NCBI GenBank assembly: GCA_018302885.1 | Contig: JAGVZC010000003.1 | Span: 1 to 31,698 of the forward strand | DNA: 31,698 nucleotides | From: Candidatus Woesearchaeota archaeon | Lineage (GTDB): Archaea; Nanobdellota; Nanobdellia; SCGC-AAA011-G17; GW2011-AR20 | Direction: 5' to 3' | Part shown: positions 22,401-29,785 of the stretch, one piece after another | Layout of the letters: each line of letters begins with the position of its first letter | Position numbering within the stretch: the first letter of the stretch is position 1 | The notes under the pieces: generated by a model | What the model was told of the DNA's origin: nothing | Databases searched by the model: none | The model's input: only the letters and a program-made list of their open reading frames with translations | Made by a program: the position numbers and the translations under genes

Positions 22401-23248
22401 AGACAATAAACACTTTAGAATCAGAAGAATTTGATATTAATTTAATTATTCCTTCATTCAGCACAAATAGCTATGCATTGTATACAAAAGCATATGTGGT
22501 TGGAAGTGAAAATACAATATGTCAGCAGGAAAGGGTATTTGATATAGAAATAAATGTTCCTGAGGATGATGAGGCAGAATGTATTACTGATGATGATTGT
22601 GATGTAAATGAAGAATGTGTAAGTGGAGCATGTCAATTATTAGAAGAGGAATGTGAAGAAGGAAATACAACAGCATGTGATACTGGTCTATTGGGAATCT
22701 GCTCGGATGGAATTAAAGTATGCAATAATGGGGTTTACGGAGAATGTCTGCAAAGCAAAAGAGCAAGGGATTCAGATATATGTAATAATGGTTTGGATGA
22801 TAATTGTGACGGTTTGATTGACGAAAATTGCGGAACTACAAGTGCAGATTCTGATAATGATGGGATTCCTGATTCATGGGAATTGCAGTATTTTGGAAAC
22901 TTATTCCAGGAAGCAAATGATGATTATGATAATGATGGTGTGTCAAACATAGATGAGTATAGGGATAACACGGACCCAACAAATGAGTCTGATAGAATAA
23001 AAGAAGGGAGTTTGTTGTGGTTATGGATAATTGTAATAGTTATAATAATAGCAGCCTTGGCATTTTTTGGATTCAGATTCTTGACAAAATCAAAAGGAAA
23101 GAAGGGAATCAAAGAAGCAAATATTGATCCAAGATTAAAGGAATATATTCAAAGTTCACTATCAAAAGGGTTTACAAAGAATCAAATAAATCAGGCACTG
23201 TTAACAAAAGGCTGGAATAAAAAAGATATTGATAAAGCCTTGAGATAA
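19424..23248 (+). CDS. Large multidomain cell-surface protein 1
   Basis: A 1274-residue type I membrane protein. An N-terminal hydrophobic segment (LFIFLVLFTALVLFTYF) is followed by a Cys-rich linker; a DUF1554-like domain at about 111-292 (IFVTGEVYNGNLGGREGA ... RLYCI); Ig-like strands; an Fn3-like domain at about 503-590; a second Fn3-like region with a long insertion; two CITDDDCDVN knots (near 750 and 1050) around an Ig-like region; a CNNGLDDNCDGLIDENC metal-binding motif near 1119; a DNDGIPDSWE calcium-type repeat near 1145-1190; a membrane helix near 1195-1220; and a cytoplasmic helical tail (KGFTKNQINQALLTKGW). Adhesion or envelope role is inferred. It shares several modules with the next gene. 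Confidence 0.87.
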   Translation: MIYSKIKKEHLFIFLVLFTALVLFTYFEEFDYTGLTTKGVCELQGYDCCNINEGEGIYHFSLDDTCPQSQECWDSCPAESSNQITGNSFITDIWNSLFGKKEVVGTTLTNAPMGTIFVTGEVYNGNLGGREGANTKCQTEANDANTEGVWKAIISTSNDGAKQYLINYNPNLVSTTIKNTNNEIVANNINSLFNENTYLQNEIKYDAFGEEIIINYNGGTNKQVWTGTESDGTVRHPINNLGTINCEDWTSNSRGLFGGVGDLTQTGNNWVKVGEGGRECVSYRRLYCIRIDEEGIRSNCCKCSEVEDYNSYTVHPDNVNTQDECTNFCEDEGKTYLDFEINSKASNNRYTCETPGILYEDEAIIINGNALTNGKLIFSEPIPVGSSLALSFWIDNHEGNSDLTIKNIKVETTNIEVIDEIEVIDENDNYPKRFDPRTYYNENENREFNPNVIISSGERFAVKVTCNPSAVGTYSGNLVIKYNQNQEKRVRYQCIGGTDGNNSPTITLLSPENGATNVQRPVTMTWNGEDIDNNNLHYNVLINNEPACINTQQESCTLNLEEGTTYYWSVSVTDGEHTTRSNTRAFTTTSTGEVGPLTQLRAHKILSTDDTITISWDYNDGETSCSNPFGGLSGGTGGVVAINQITGNTIWDSISNWWNSLFGKTKARNPTQPIPGEEGIINFVLNRDDIGDQNNDQNFNLNIANGCDYTDIITKSGIYQYKIKAIKGTSESNLVGPTGSITIDLDDEDPECITDDDCDVNKICVDNICQPIGGTLAENCEEPLQDKDEDGIIARFDADCSDAENELYLSLRKDSLDVSNDKPYAGAKVMVDCSYNFFDQDEEKDDVSREIITNSLECIGLNLECEDKVYAPKSGYYNAKFVNCDVGLEAMEEKIISCSINENCNQQAFDTEDYALELSDTIEVKEFNYCSQGDQGTYLILQTDLNDDSYEIGDTIEITADVENFGEPNSIGVKAALIDLNNGNIIKEESSQKTINTLESEEFDINLIIPSFSTNSYALYTKAYVVGSENTICQQERVFDIEINVPEDDEAECITDDDCDVNEECVSGACQLLEEECEEGNTTACDTGLLGICSDGIKVCNNGVYGECLQSKRARDSDICNNGLDDNCDGLIDENCGTTSADSDNDGIPDSWELQYFGNLFQEANDDYDNDGVSNIDEYRDNTDPTNESDRIKEGSLLWLWIIVIVIIIAALAFFGFRFLTKSKGKKGIKEANIDPRLKEYIQSSLSKGFTKNQINQALLTKGWNKKDIDKALR
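20934..21183 (+). repeat. Fn3-like domain, copy 1
   Basis: This segment encodes TITLLSPENGATNVQ through ARAFTTT-like sequence and is repeated in the next gene at 23736-24003. Within it, 65 consecutive bases at 21092-21156 are identical to 23911-23975, while flanking parts differ. The pattern points to recent duplication or gene conversion of part of the domain. Confidence 0.88.
21672..21706 (+). repeat. Cys-knot repeat, copy 1
   Basis: Thirty-five bases encoding ECITDDDCDVN are identical to 22575-22609 within the same gene. The motif is a short CxxDxDC loop followed by C-x4-5-C, probably disulfide bonded. Confidence 0.85.
22575..22609 (+). repeat. Cys-knot repeat, copy 2
   Basis: Second copy of the 35-base segment at 21672-21706, placed after the second Ig-like region. 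Flanking residues differ (NKICVDNIC against NEECVSGAC). Confidence 0.85.
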
Positions 23249-23253
23249 AAAAC

Positions 23254-23265
23254 TTTATATATAAT
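23254..23265 (+). promoter_or_regulatory. TATA box for the second surface protein
   Basis: CTTTATATATAA is centred about 25 bp before the ATG at 23284. The second surface gene can thus be expressed independently of the first. Confidence 0.62.
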
Positions 23266-23283
23266 TCTTATCCTATTTTATCT

Positions 23284-25536
23284 ATGAAAAATAAAGGCGT
23301 GGTTGTTTTTTTAGTTATAGCATTGCTCATAGTATTGCCAATTGTTTCTGCTGATACTTTCTTAAGTGGTTATTCAATATTTGATAAGGTTGGTGATTTC
23401 TTTGGTAATACAATAAATTTCTTCAAGGGATTGTTTAATCCTGAAAAAGTTGCTAAAGGTCCGGAAATTAGTGCAACGCCAGAAGAACCTACAGGAATAA
23501 GTGGTGAAGAGTTAGATGATAGCATCGGCACTGGAAATGAAGCTCCTCCAGAAAGATTATGTAATGAAGGAGAAAAAAAATGTGAAGATTCTTCCACCAT
23601 TATAACATGTCAAAATAACCAATGGGTAGAAACTGAAATTTGTAGTGATAATTTTCAATGCCTAAATGGAGAATGTATAAGTGTAATTACATCAGAATCT
23701 CAAGCGATGCCAACTCAAATTCAAAATAATTATGCTCCAACAATCACTTTACTATCTCCAGAAAATGGAGCAACAAATGTTCAAACATCTGTAACTTTAA
23801 CATGGAATGGTGAAGATGCAGACAACAGTCCATCACAAATTATTACATTACGTTCTACTGTATTAATAAATGAAGAAGAAGAATGTGTTAATACTTTCGG
23901 TGAAAGTTGTACACTAAACCTTGAAGAAGGCACAACTTATTATTGGTCAGTTTCTGTGACTGATGGAGAACACACTACAAAAAGCAATACAAAGGCATTT
24001 AGTACAATCTCTGGAGAGATTTGTAACGATGGTGTTGATAATGATGGTGATCAGTTAATAGACTGTGCTGATATAGAAGATTGTGAAGGTGAACAATTCA
24101 ATGGATATAAATGTAATAATGGTATAAAAAAAGAAACAGCTTGTGAGGGTGGATTAGACGAGGATAGCGATGGTTTAATAGATAATTTAGATATTGATTG
24201 CAGTAATGGAAATAATGGTATTGTATTGGGTATTCTAGAAATATCCGGCAATGAATATTATCAGCATACAAAAATTCCGGCAGTAAATTGTCATTACACA
24301 ATAAATCCAAGTATAAATGGAGGATATGTGAAAAGTTGTCTGAATTTGACAATGGATGGAACAGACATGCAGTGTGAAGACAGAATATCTGAAGAAGGGT
24401 TCATTAAATTCAGAAATTGCGGTGTTGGAAGCATAGGGGAAAAACAAATAATGTGTTCAGCAATTGACAAATGTAATGGTTATCCTTCACAAACAGCACC
24501 TGCAACAATAAATATAGCAGAATTCAGCATATGCGAAAATGGAAATGTAAATCCAGAGATGTTCAATACATTGAGGATAGATAGTCTGGCAGATAATGAA
24601 GAATTTGAAGCTGGGGGAATAATTGATATAGAATTAAGTGTAGAGCATAGTTATGTAAATGAACAGGGAGAACATCCAGATATAGATATTACAGCAAAGG
24701 CCGAATTGGTTGATACATCAACGTGGGAAACAATAGTATCAAGCCAGACTTCAGAGATGCAGGATATGACATATATTGGTGGTCCCGAAATATTTTATTT
24801 AAGTTTAACAATTCCGGAAAATTTAGAAAGCAATTATAGATTATATGTAAAGGCATATAAATCAAGGGATGAAAATGGATTATGTAATTCAATAAGCAAA
24901 TCAATAAATATACGGGGAATAGATGAAGGAACAGATTGTACAGATGATGATAGTGATGGTTATTGTGAGGAAGATGATTGTGATGATAGTGATCCAACAA
25001 TATTCCCTGGAGGAATAGAATTTTGCAGTGATGGCGTTGACAATGATTGTGATGGATTGACAGATTTTGCAGATTCTGGGTGTACAAATGCTGGAGATGA
25101 AGATTTTTATGGAAGTGGTTCTGGAACAGATGAAACAGACACAGATGGTGATGGAATTCCTGATTCATGGGAATATAACTGGTTTGGAAATCTGTTGCAG
25201 GGACCTGATGATGATATAGATGGTGATGGTATATCAAACATAGATGAATACAGGCAAAATTCAAATCCAAAACTATCTGATAAGAAGAAATCTTCATTAT
25301 TATTAACAATTTTACTGGTAATCCTTGGAATAGTGATAGTAGCAGGGGTTGCTTTATTTGTAATATCAAAATTAAAAAAGCCAAAAATATCAAATTACAA
25401 TTTAGATCAGACAAATATGAATAAATTAAAGCAGTTTATAGAGCAATCAAAGGCAGAAGGAATGAAAAGGCAGGATATAAAAAATAGTCTCATTAATGCA
25501 GGTTGGAAAAAGCAGGATATAGACAGGTTCTTATAA
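23284..25536 (+). CDS. Large multidomain cell-surface protein 2
   Basis: A 750-residue type I membrane protein. A signal peptide (cut plausible after IVSA, residue 23) leads to an amphipathic segment GNTINFFKGLFN, a Cys-rich domain (RLCNEGEKKCEDSS ... CLNGEC), an Fn3-like domain (about 152-240), CNDGVDNDGDQLIDC-type acidic motifs, an Ig-like middle region, a DCDDSDPTIFPGG plus CSDGVDNDCDG pair (about 551-595) like the putative metal-binding motif of MopE-type proteins, a DGDGIPDSWE calcium-type repeat (about 618-660), a membrane helix (about 670-695) and a cytoplasmic tail EGMKRQDIKNSLINAGW. Same plan as the gene before it, but shorter. Likely envelope or adhesion protein stabilised by calcium. 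Confidence 0.87.
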   Translation: MKNKGVVVFLVIALLIVLPIVSADTFLSGYSIFDKVGDFFGNTINFFKGLFNPEKVAKGPEISATPEEPTGISGEELDDSIGTGNEAPPERLCNEGEKKCEDSSTIITCQNNQWVETEICSDNFQCLNGECISVITSESQAMPTQIQNNYAPTITLLSPENGATNVQTSVTLTWNGEDADNSPSQIITLRSTVLINEEEECVNTFGESCTLNLEEGTTYYWSVSVTDGEHTTKSNTKAFSTISGEICNDGVDNDGDQLIDCADIEDCEGEQFNGYKCNNGIKKETACEGGLDEDSDGLIDNLDIDCSNGNNGIVLGILEISGNEYYQHTKIPAVNCHYTINPSINGGYVKSCLNLTMDGTDMQCEDRISEEGFIKFRNCGVGSIGEKQIMCSAIDKCNGYPSQTAPATINIAEFSICENGNVNPEMFNTLRIDSLADNEEFEAGGIIDIELSVEHSYVNEQGEHPDIDITAKAELVDTSTWETIVSSQTSEMQDMTYIGGPEIFYLSLTIPENLESNYRLYVKAYKSRDENGLCNSISKSINIRGIDEGTDCTDDDSDGYCEEDDCDDSDPTIFPGGIEFCSDGVDNDCDGLTDFADSGCTNAGDEDFYGSGSGTDETDTDGDGIPDSWEYNWFGNLLQGPDDDIDGDGISNIDEYRQNSNPKLSDKKKSSLLLTILLVILGIVIVAGVALFVISKLKKPKISNYNLDQTNMNKLKQFIEQSKAEGMKRQDIKNSLINAGWKKQDIDRFL
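23736..24003 (+). repeat. Fn3-like domain, copy 2
   Basis: Partner of 20934-21183, with 65 identical bases at 23911-23975. It carries a small insertion (DNSPSQIITLRST) relative to copy 1 in the first half of the domain. Confidence 0.88.
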
Positions 25537-25541
25537 AAACA

Positions 25542-25550
25542 TTTAAATAT
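25542..25550 (+). promoter_or_regulatory. TATA box for the surface operon
   Basis: TTTAAATAT is centred about 25 bp before the ATG at 25571 and is the only promoter seen for the four genes from 25571 to 29752. Confidence 0.6.
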
Positions 25551-25570
25551 TATCTCTACATATTTTTCTT

Positions 25571-26737
25571 ATGAAAAGAGCACAAGTTTCACCTCAGGCA
25601 GGTTCAAACGTAGCAGTTTTTATTTTCTTACTGGCATTATTTTTGGCATTGTATATTTTATTGATTCCTCCAGAAGATAGAGAAAAATTGCTTCAAGAGA
25701 ATCTTACTAAAAATGGAGTGAATGCAGAGGAAACAGAAAGGGTGAATATATTGGAACAATCCCCTGGTCAGCTGAAAATTTCAAATGAGGATGCAATAAT
25801 TCATAAAATAGATTCAATAAATCTTTATTCAAAAGAGGAGCCTAAAGTCACGGATTTGGCATCTTCCTTATATCTTGAGAAATCATTATTCTCTGAAACA
25901 GAGAGAAATCTTATGTTTGACACAAAAGACTTGGAAAATCTGGATAAGTTAAATTTGGTTTTAATAGCAAATGAAGGCAAGGGAAATCTTATAATAGAAT
26001 TAAATGAAATAATTATTTATGATACAAAGACTTATGGTTTGACAAATATTGTTCTTCCAAAGGATTTGCTTCAGGAAACAAATAAATTAAAATTCTCTGT
26101 ATCTTCTCCCGGGGTAAATTTATTCGGAAAGAATAGTTATGCTTTGTCTGGAATAAAAATAAGGGAAAATTATGAATTAACAAATACAAGGGAATCAAGG
26201 GATTTTATTTTAAGTGATCAGGAAACAGGGAACGCTGAATTGAGATTTTTCTTGTATTGTAATGATCCGGAAACAGGAGCAAGATTAAGGATATTTATTA
26301 ACAATGAAGAAATAAAGAATGAGGTTATTTCATGTACAACGGCAGAAAGAAGGATGGACATTAAAAATGAAGATTTTGTAACAGGGGTTAATACCTTAAT
26401 GTTTCAAATAGACAAAGGTGACTTTGTATTTAGTGATTTAAAAGTTGAAATAAAAACAGATTATGAAGGTTCAGTAAATTATAAGTTCTCAATAACTGAG
26501 GATGAATTTGATGATATTCTTTCTGAGGATAGAGAAGCTATTTTATTGATGGAATTCAATGACGACAACAAAAAAGAAGCAACAATAAGTGTTAATGGAA
26601 AGGAATTTTCATTGGACACTGAAGACATTGATTATGAAAGGGATATTTCAAGGCTGGTAAAGGAAGGAAATAATTTCATAAAAATAATTCCATTAAAAGA
26701 GTTTAACATTGACTTGTTAAAAATAACTCTTGAATAA
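25571..26737 (+). CDS. Membrane-anchored exported protein with prepilin-like N-terminus
   Basis: A 388-residue protein. It begins MKRAQVSPQAGSNVAVFIFLLALFLALYILLIP: the KRA^Q junction followed by a hydrophobic helix is a good class III signal, though a plain membrane anchor is possible. The exported part is predicted to be beta-rich, in two or three sandwich-like domains (for example KLNLVLIANEGKGNLIIELNE and EATISVNGKEFSL), with only two cysteines. It heads a four-gene operon encoding only envelope proteins. No family recognised; a component of a surface complex is inferred from context. Confidence 0.82.
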   Translation: MKRAQVSPQAGSNVAVFIFLLALFLALYILLIPPEDREKLLQENLTKNGVNAEETERVNILEQSPGQLKISNEDAIIHKIDSINLYSKEEPKVTDLASSLYLEKSLFSETERNLMFDTKDLENLDKLNLVLIANEGKGNLIIELNEIIIYDTKTYGLTNIVLPKDLLQETNKLKFSVSSPGVNLFGKNSYALSGIKIRENYELTNTRESRDFILSDQETGNAELRFFLYCNDPETGARLRIFINNEEIKNEVISCTTAERRMDIKNEDFVTGVNTLMFQIDKGDFVFSDLKVEIKTDYEGSVNYKFSITEDEFDDILSEDREAILLMEFNDDNKKEATISVNGKEFSLDTEDIDYERDISRLVKEGNNFIKIIPLKEFNIDLLKITLE

Positions 26738-26751
26738 AAAGAGGTAGATTT

Positions 26752-28011
26752 ATGGCTGAAGGTATTGAAAAAAAAGGGTGGGATATAGCAAGACTTCCTT
26801 CTCAGATTATCAAGATTTTCTTTCTTATAATAGTTTGGGCAGTTGTTTTCTTCATAGGGTTAAGTTTGTTGGTTCTTATAATAAGTTGGTTAAATCCTTT
26901 AGGAGAAAAACCGCCTATTGTAGATTATTATTATAATGCAATAATAGATCCCCTATCAAATACTGGCTTTGGAAATACGCTAAAAAAAATGTTTGGATAT
27001 GGTGAAGCAGCATTCAGCAGTGAAAAGCAAATAGAAATACTTCAGGGGGGAAGTGGAGCATGGAAATCAACCATAGATGAAAGTTCGGTAAAAAAAGATC
27101 TCGGGGTAAAAATAACCAGATTTAATATAAAAAAGGATTTATTAGAAACAGAAGATTTTGATTATGTCGAGGCAATAGCAGAAGGTTATGCTGTGGCATC
27201 AGATTATATGCAGGTAGAATTTTCCTGTTTGACTGAAGACAATAAGCTTGGAGAAGTAGTAAATGAAAATAATATTCTTACAATATATCCTAACAGAAAA
27301 GAATTATTTACAATACATTGCAAGTTTGATAAAAATTTATTTGAGATAGACACAAGTAAGGTCCAGGATTCTAAAAAAATAAAATTAAGGGCTTCTTATG
27401 ATTTTATAACAGAAGCGTATATTCCAATTTATATTCTTGGAAAGAATGAATTGGATTGGATAATACAAAATAATGAAGATGTTTTTGAAAATATCCAAGA
27501 TTCTAATTTAAACAAAGAAGATGGAACCACTAACTCGGTTTACACACAAGGTCCAGTAAATCTGGCTTTAAGAGGAACTTACACTCAACCATATACTGAA
27601 GCTGGTCCATTTGGGGAAGGAAGCCATTATACAATAGAAATAAAATTTGATGATAATATCCAATGGCCGGGAAATGTTGAGGGTGTGGAAGAATGGAGTA
27701 TATTAATTCCCGATGAAATAAATCTAGAATCAGAAGAATTTGAATATGTTGAAAGAGATGGAAACTTTGATGTATACAGAGCATCAAACTCAATAATAGA
27801 AGAATTAAATGATATATGCGAATCTGAAGAAAGTTCAATAACAAGTTGGATTGATGAAGATTGCTGGAGAAGAGGAGGAATAACTGGAAGTATAGAATTT
27901 ACAATAAATAATCCCCCAGACGAAATAGAACAAACATTTATAAGAACCAAGATGAAATATAAATTTAATGATGAAAAACAAGATACTGTTCACTTCACAA
28001 ATATAAAATGA
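26752..28011 (+). CDS. Membrane-anchored exported protein, second gene of the surface operon
   Basis: A 419-residue protein with a single N-terminal membrane helix (IIKIFFLIIVWAVVFFIGLSLLVLIISW) preceded by IEKKGWDIARLPSQ. KKG-W is the same pattern seen in the pilin cluster (8651, 8803), so it may be handled by the prepilin peptidase or share an assembly route. The rest is an extracellular beta-rich region with GGSGAWKS and a conserved-looking ARGTYTQPYTEAG-type stretch. GAGGT ten bases upstream is the ribosome binding site. The stop overlaps the following lipoprotein start (ATGA). Confidence 0.82.
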   Translation: MAEGIEKKGWDIARLPSQIIKIFFLIIVWAVVFFIGLSLLVLIISWLNPLGEKPPIVDYYYNAIIDPLSNTGFGNTLKKMFGYGEAAFSSEKQIEILQGGSGAWKSTIDESSVKKDLGVKITRFNIKKDLLETEDFDYVEAIAEGYAVASDYMQVEFSCLTEDNKLGEVVNENNILTIYPNRKELFTIHCKFDKNLFEIDTSKVQDSKKIKLRASYDFITEAYIPIYILGKNELDWIIQNNEDVFENIQDSNLNKEDGTTNSVYTQGPVNLALRGTYTQPYTEAGPFGEGSHYTIEIKFDDNIQWPGNVEGVEEWSILIPDEINLESEEFEYVERDGNFDVYRASNSIIEELNDICESEESSITSWIDEDCWRRGGITGSIEFTINNPPDEIEQTFIRTKMKYKFNDEKQDTVHFTNIK

Positions 28012-28838
28012 ATAAAAAAATAATTATATTGGCAATTTTACTTGTATTTTTAACAGCTTGTTCTACTGGAGGGCCACAGCAGGGAAAAGGAACTCCGGAT
28101 GGCTTGCATATAACTTTTTTGGAATTTCAACCAAGGGACGAATTAAGGGAGAATGAAGTATTTGATATAGGATTAAAATTAGAAAATAGGGCAGAATGTG
28201 AGATTCAGGGGGAAATTTGTGTAAGGGATACACTAGCGGAATCAATAAGCGGCATCCAGGATGATTGTCAGGCATTTAGTTTAAGAAAAAAAGAAGGAAC
28301 AAATATAGATTCCCAGAATATTTACTTCCCAGATAATGTTTATGAATCTGTGTCTGGAGATTTATCATCAAGCATAATTGCAAAGGCAGAATATTCCTGT
28401 TCAATAGAATTAACTCCTCAGATATGCATCAAACCAAGCATTGGGGATGAAAGCATTTGTAAAACAAAAGAAACAATATCCCCTTCATCAACAGGATTAA
28501 AGCCAGCACCAATAACTGTGGCAAGCATAGACAAGACTTTAATTCCGCAAAGAGGGGACGAAATAAAGCTTGGCTTGGGGATTCATTTGAGAAAAATGGC
28601 TGAAGGAGAGTCAAATAGTTTCATGATAAGCGCAGAATATGAAGGTTATGGTCCCTTAACATGCAGAAATCTGGATAAATTAGACTTCAAGAAAAACACC
28701 GAAAATGTTATTAATTGTGAAATACCATTAAATGTAAATGACATTGAGGTAAATCCATTAAAAGTTACATTAAATTATATTTATGAAACATCAAAGTCAA
28801 AACAAATAAAAATTTTAAAAGAGGGTGATGAATTATGA
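28008..28838 (+). CDS. Lipoprotein, third gene of the surface operon
   Basis: A 276-residue secreted protein with a lipobox: MNKKIIILAILLVFLTAC, where C18 would be lipid-modified. The mature part is beta-rich and contains two related immunoglobulin-like domains (for example DELRENEVFDIGLKLENRAEC and NSFMISAEYEGYGPLTC). It resembles the following gene product in layout and size, so the two probably arose by duplication. Both ends overlap neighbours by four bases. Function not recognised. Confidence 0.85.
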   Translation: MNKKIIILAILLVFLTACSTGGPQQGKGTPDGLHITFLEFQPRDELRENEVFDIGLKLENRAECEIQGEICVRDTLAESISGIQDDCQAFSLRKKEGTNIDSQNIYFPDNVYESVSGDLSSSIIAKAEYSCSIELTPQICIKPSIGDESICKTKETISPSSTGLKPAPITVASIDKTLIPQRGDEIKLGLGIHLRKMAEGESNSFMISAEYEGYGPLTCRNLDKLDFKKNTENVINCEIPLNVNDIEVNPLKVTLNYIYETSKSKQIKILKEGDEL

Positions 28839-29752
28839 AAAAATATGTTATAATTGCTTTTCTTATGTTTCTTGTAGCTTTGTCTAGCTGTTCAAAGGAA
28901 GAGGATGATGGAACTCTTAAGGGTTCTTTCTATGGGGGGGTTGAAGGGGTGTCAATAGAATTCAAAAAAAGCTCACCTACAGACCAGTTTGATCAGGGAG
29001 AGGAAATTCCTGCAATTGTTACATTAAAGAATTCAGGGGAATATGATATTGTCTCTGGAAAAGCAAAAGCAGAGATATATGGAATTAATCTGGAAACATT
29101 CAATATTCCTGAAGGATATAAGGGAACAAATGGAATTCTAAGGGGAAAGGGTGAATTTAATTTGGAAGGTGGAGAAAGGGAGATAGACTTTGGAAACTTA
29201 AGATATGATGGGGAAATAATTAATTCAGGGGATTTCATAATAAGGGCTCGTGTATGTTATCCATACCAGACAAAAACAGATGTGCCTGTATGTATAAAAT
29301 CAGCAACATCACAGGAAGCTGGAGAATCTGTCTGTAATATAGAAGGAGAAAAAGTAGTTGATAACACAATATCAAGTGCACCAATACAGGTAACTTCAAT
29401 AACCGAAAAAACAAGGGGGAGCGGCCAGGTAAGATTTGATGTAAAAGTAGAAAATAAAGGAACGGGAAATGTTTACTCTAATGATATGGTGTGTGAAGAT
29501 TTAAGTGACTATCAGATAGAAGCAAGAAATAAGGATAAAATGCTATTTGAAGTAATAAATCCAACAAATGTGGTTTGTTCATTCAGATCAGGGGAGGAAT
29601 CAGACAGGGGAGTGATAGAGCTTGATAACAATGAGGAAATAATAAGTTGTTGGATGGAAGCTGATGGCACATATGTTGATAACTTGAGGATAACATTGAG
29701 TTATATGTATACGGACACAACATCAAAGGATATAACCATTTTTGAGAAATAA
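28835..29752 (+). CDS. Lipoprotein, fourth gene of the surface operon
   Basis: A 305-residue secreted protein with lipobox MKKYVIIAFLMFLVALSSC (C19). Its mature part has the same order as the preceding lipoprotein: SIEFKKSSPTDQFDQGEEIPAIVTLKN parallels FLEFQPRDELRENEVFDIGLKLEN, and a second Ig-like domain ends with LRITLSYMYTDTTSKDITI against LKVTLNYIYETSKSKQIKI, which shows the duplication. A GGTGAT ribosome binding site lies seven bases before the ATG, inside the end of the previous gene. Confidence 0.86.
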   Translation: MKKYVIIAFLMFLVALSSCSKEEDDGTLKGSFYGGVEGVSIEFKKSSPTDQFDQGEEIPAIVTLKNSGEYDIVSGKAKAEIYGINLETFNIPEGYKGTNGILRGKGEFNLEGGEREIDFGNLRYDGEIINSGDFIIRARVCYPYQTKTDVPVCIKSATSQEAGESVCNIEGEKVVDNTISSAPIQVTSITEKTRGSGQVRFDVKVENKGTGNVYSNDMVCEDLSDYQIEARNKDKMLFEVINPTNVVCSFRSGEESDRGVIELDNNEEIISCWMEADGTYVDNLRITLSYMYTDTTSKDITIFEK

Positions 29753-29753
29753 T

Positions 29754-29765
29754 CTTTTTAAATTT
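29754..29765 (+). promoter_or_regulatory. TATA box for the PHP nuclease gene
   Basis: CTTTTTAAATTT is centred about 26 bp before the ATG at 29786, fitting a leaderless start. Confidence 0.58.
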
Positions 29766-29785
29766 CTCTTTCATTTTATTTTAAT

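Noticed and set aside
24689..25414. 241-codon open frame on the minus strand
   Set aside because: It lies entirely within the second surface-protein gene, has His/Leu/Tyr-rich low-complexity content typical of antisense to Asp/Gly/Asn repeats, and no promoter or domain.
19424..25536. CRISPR or tandem-repeat array in the surface genes
   Set aside because: The repeated segments are coding modules in two or so copies, with no regular spacers.
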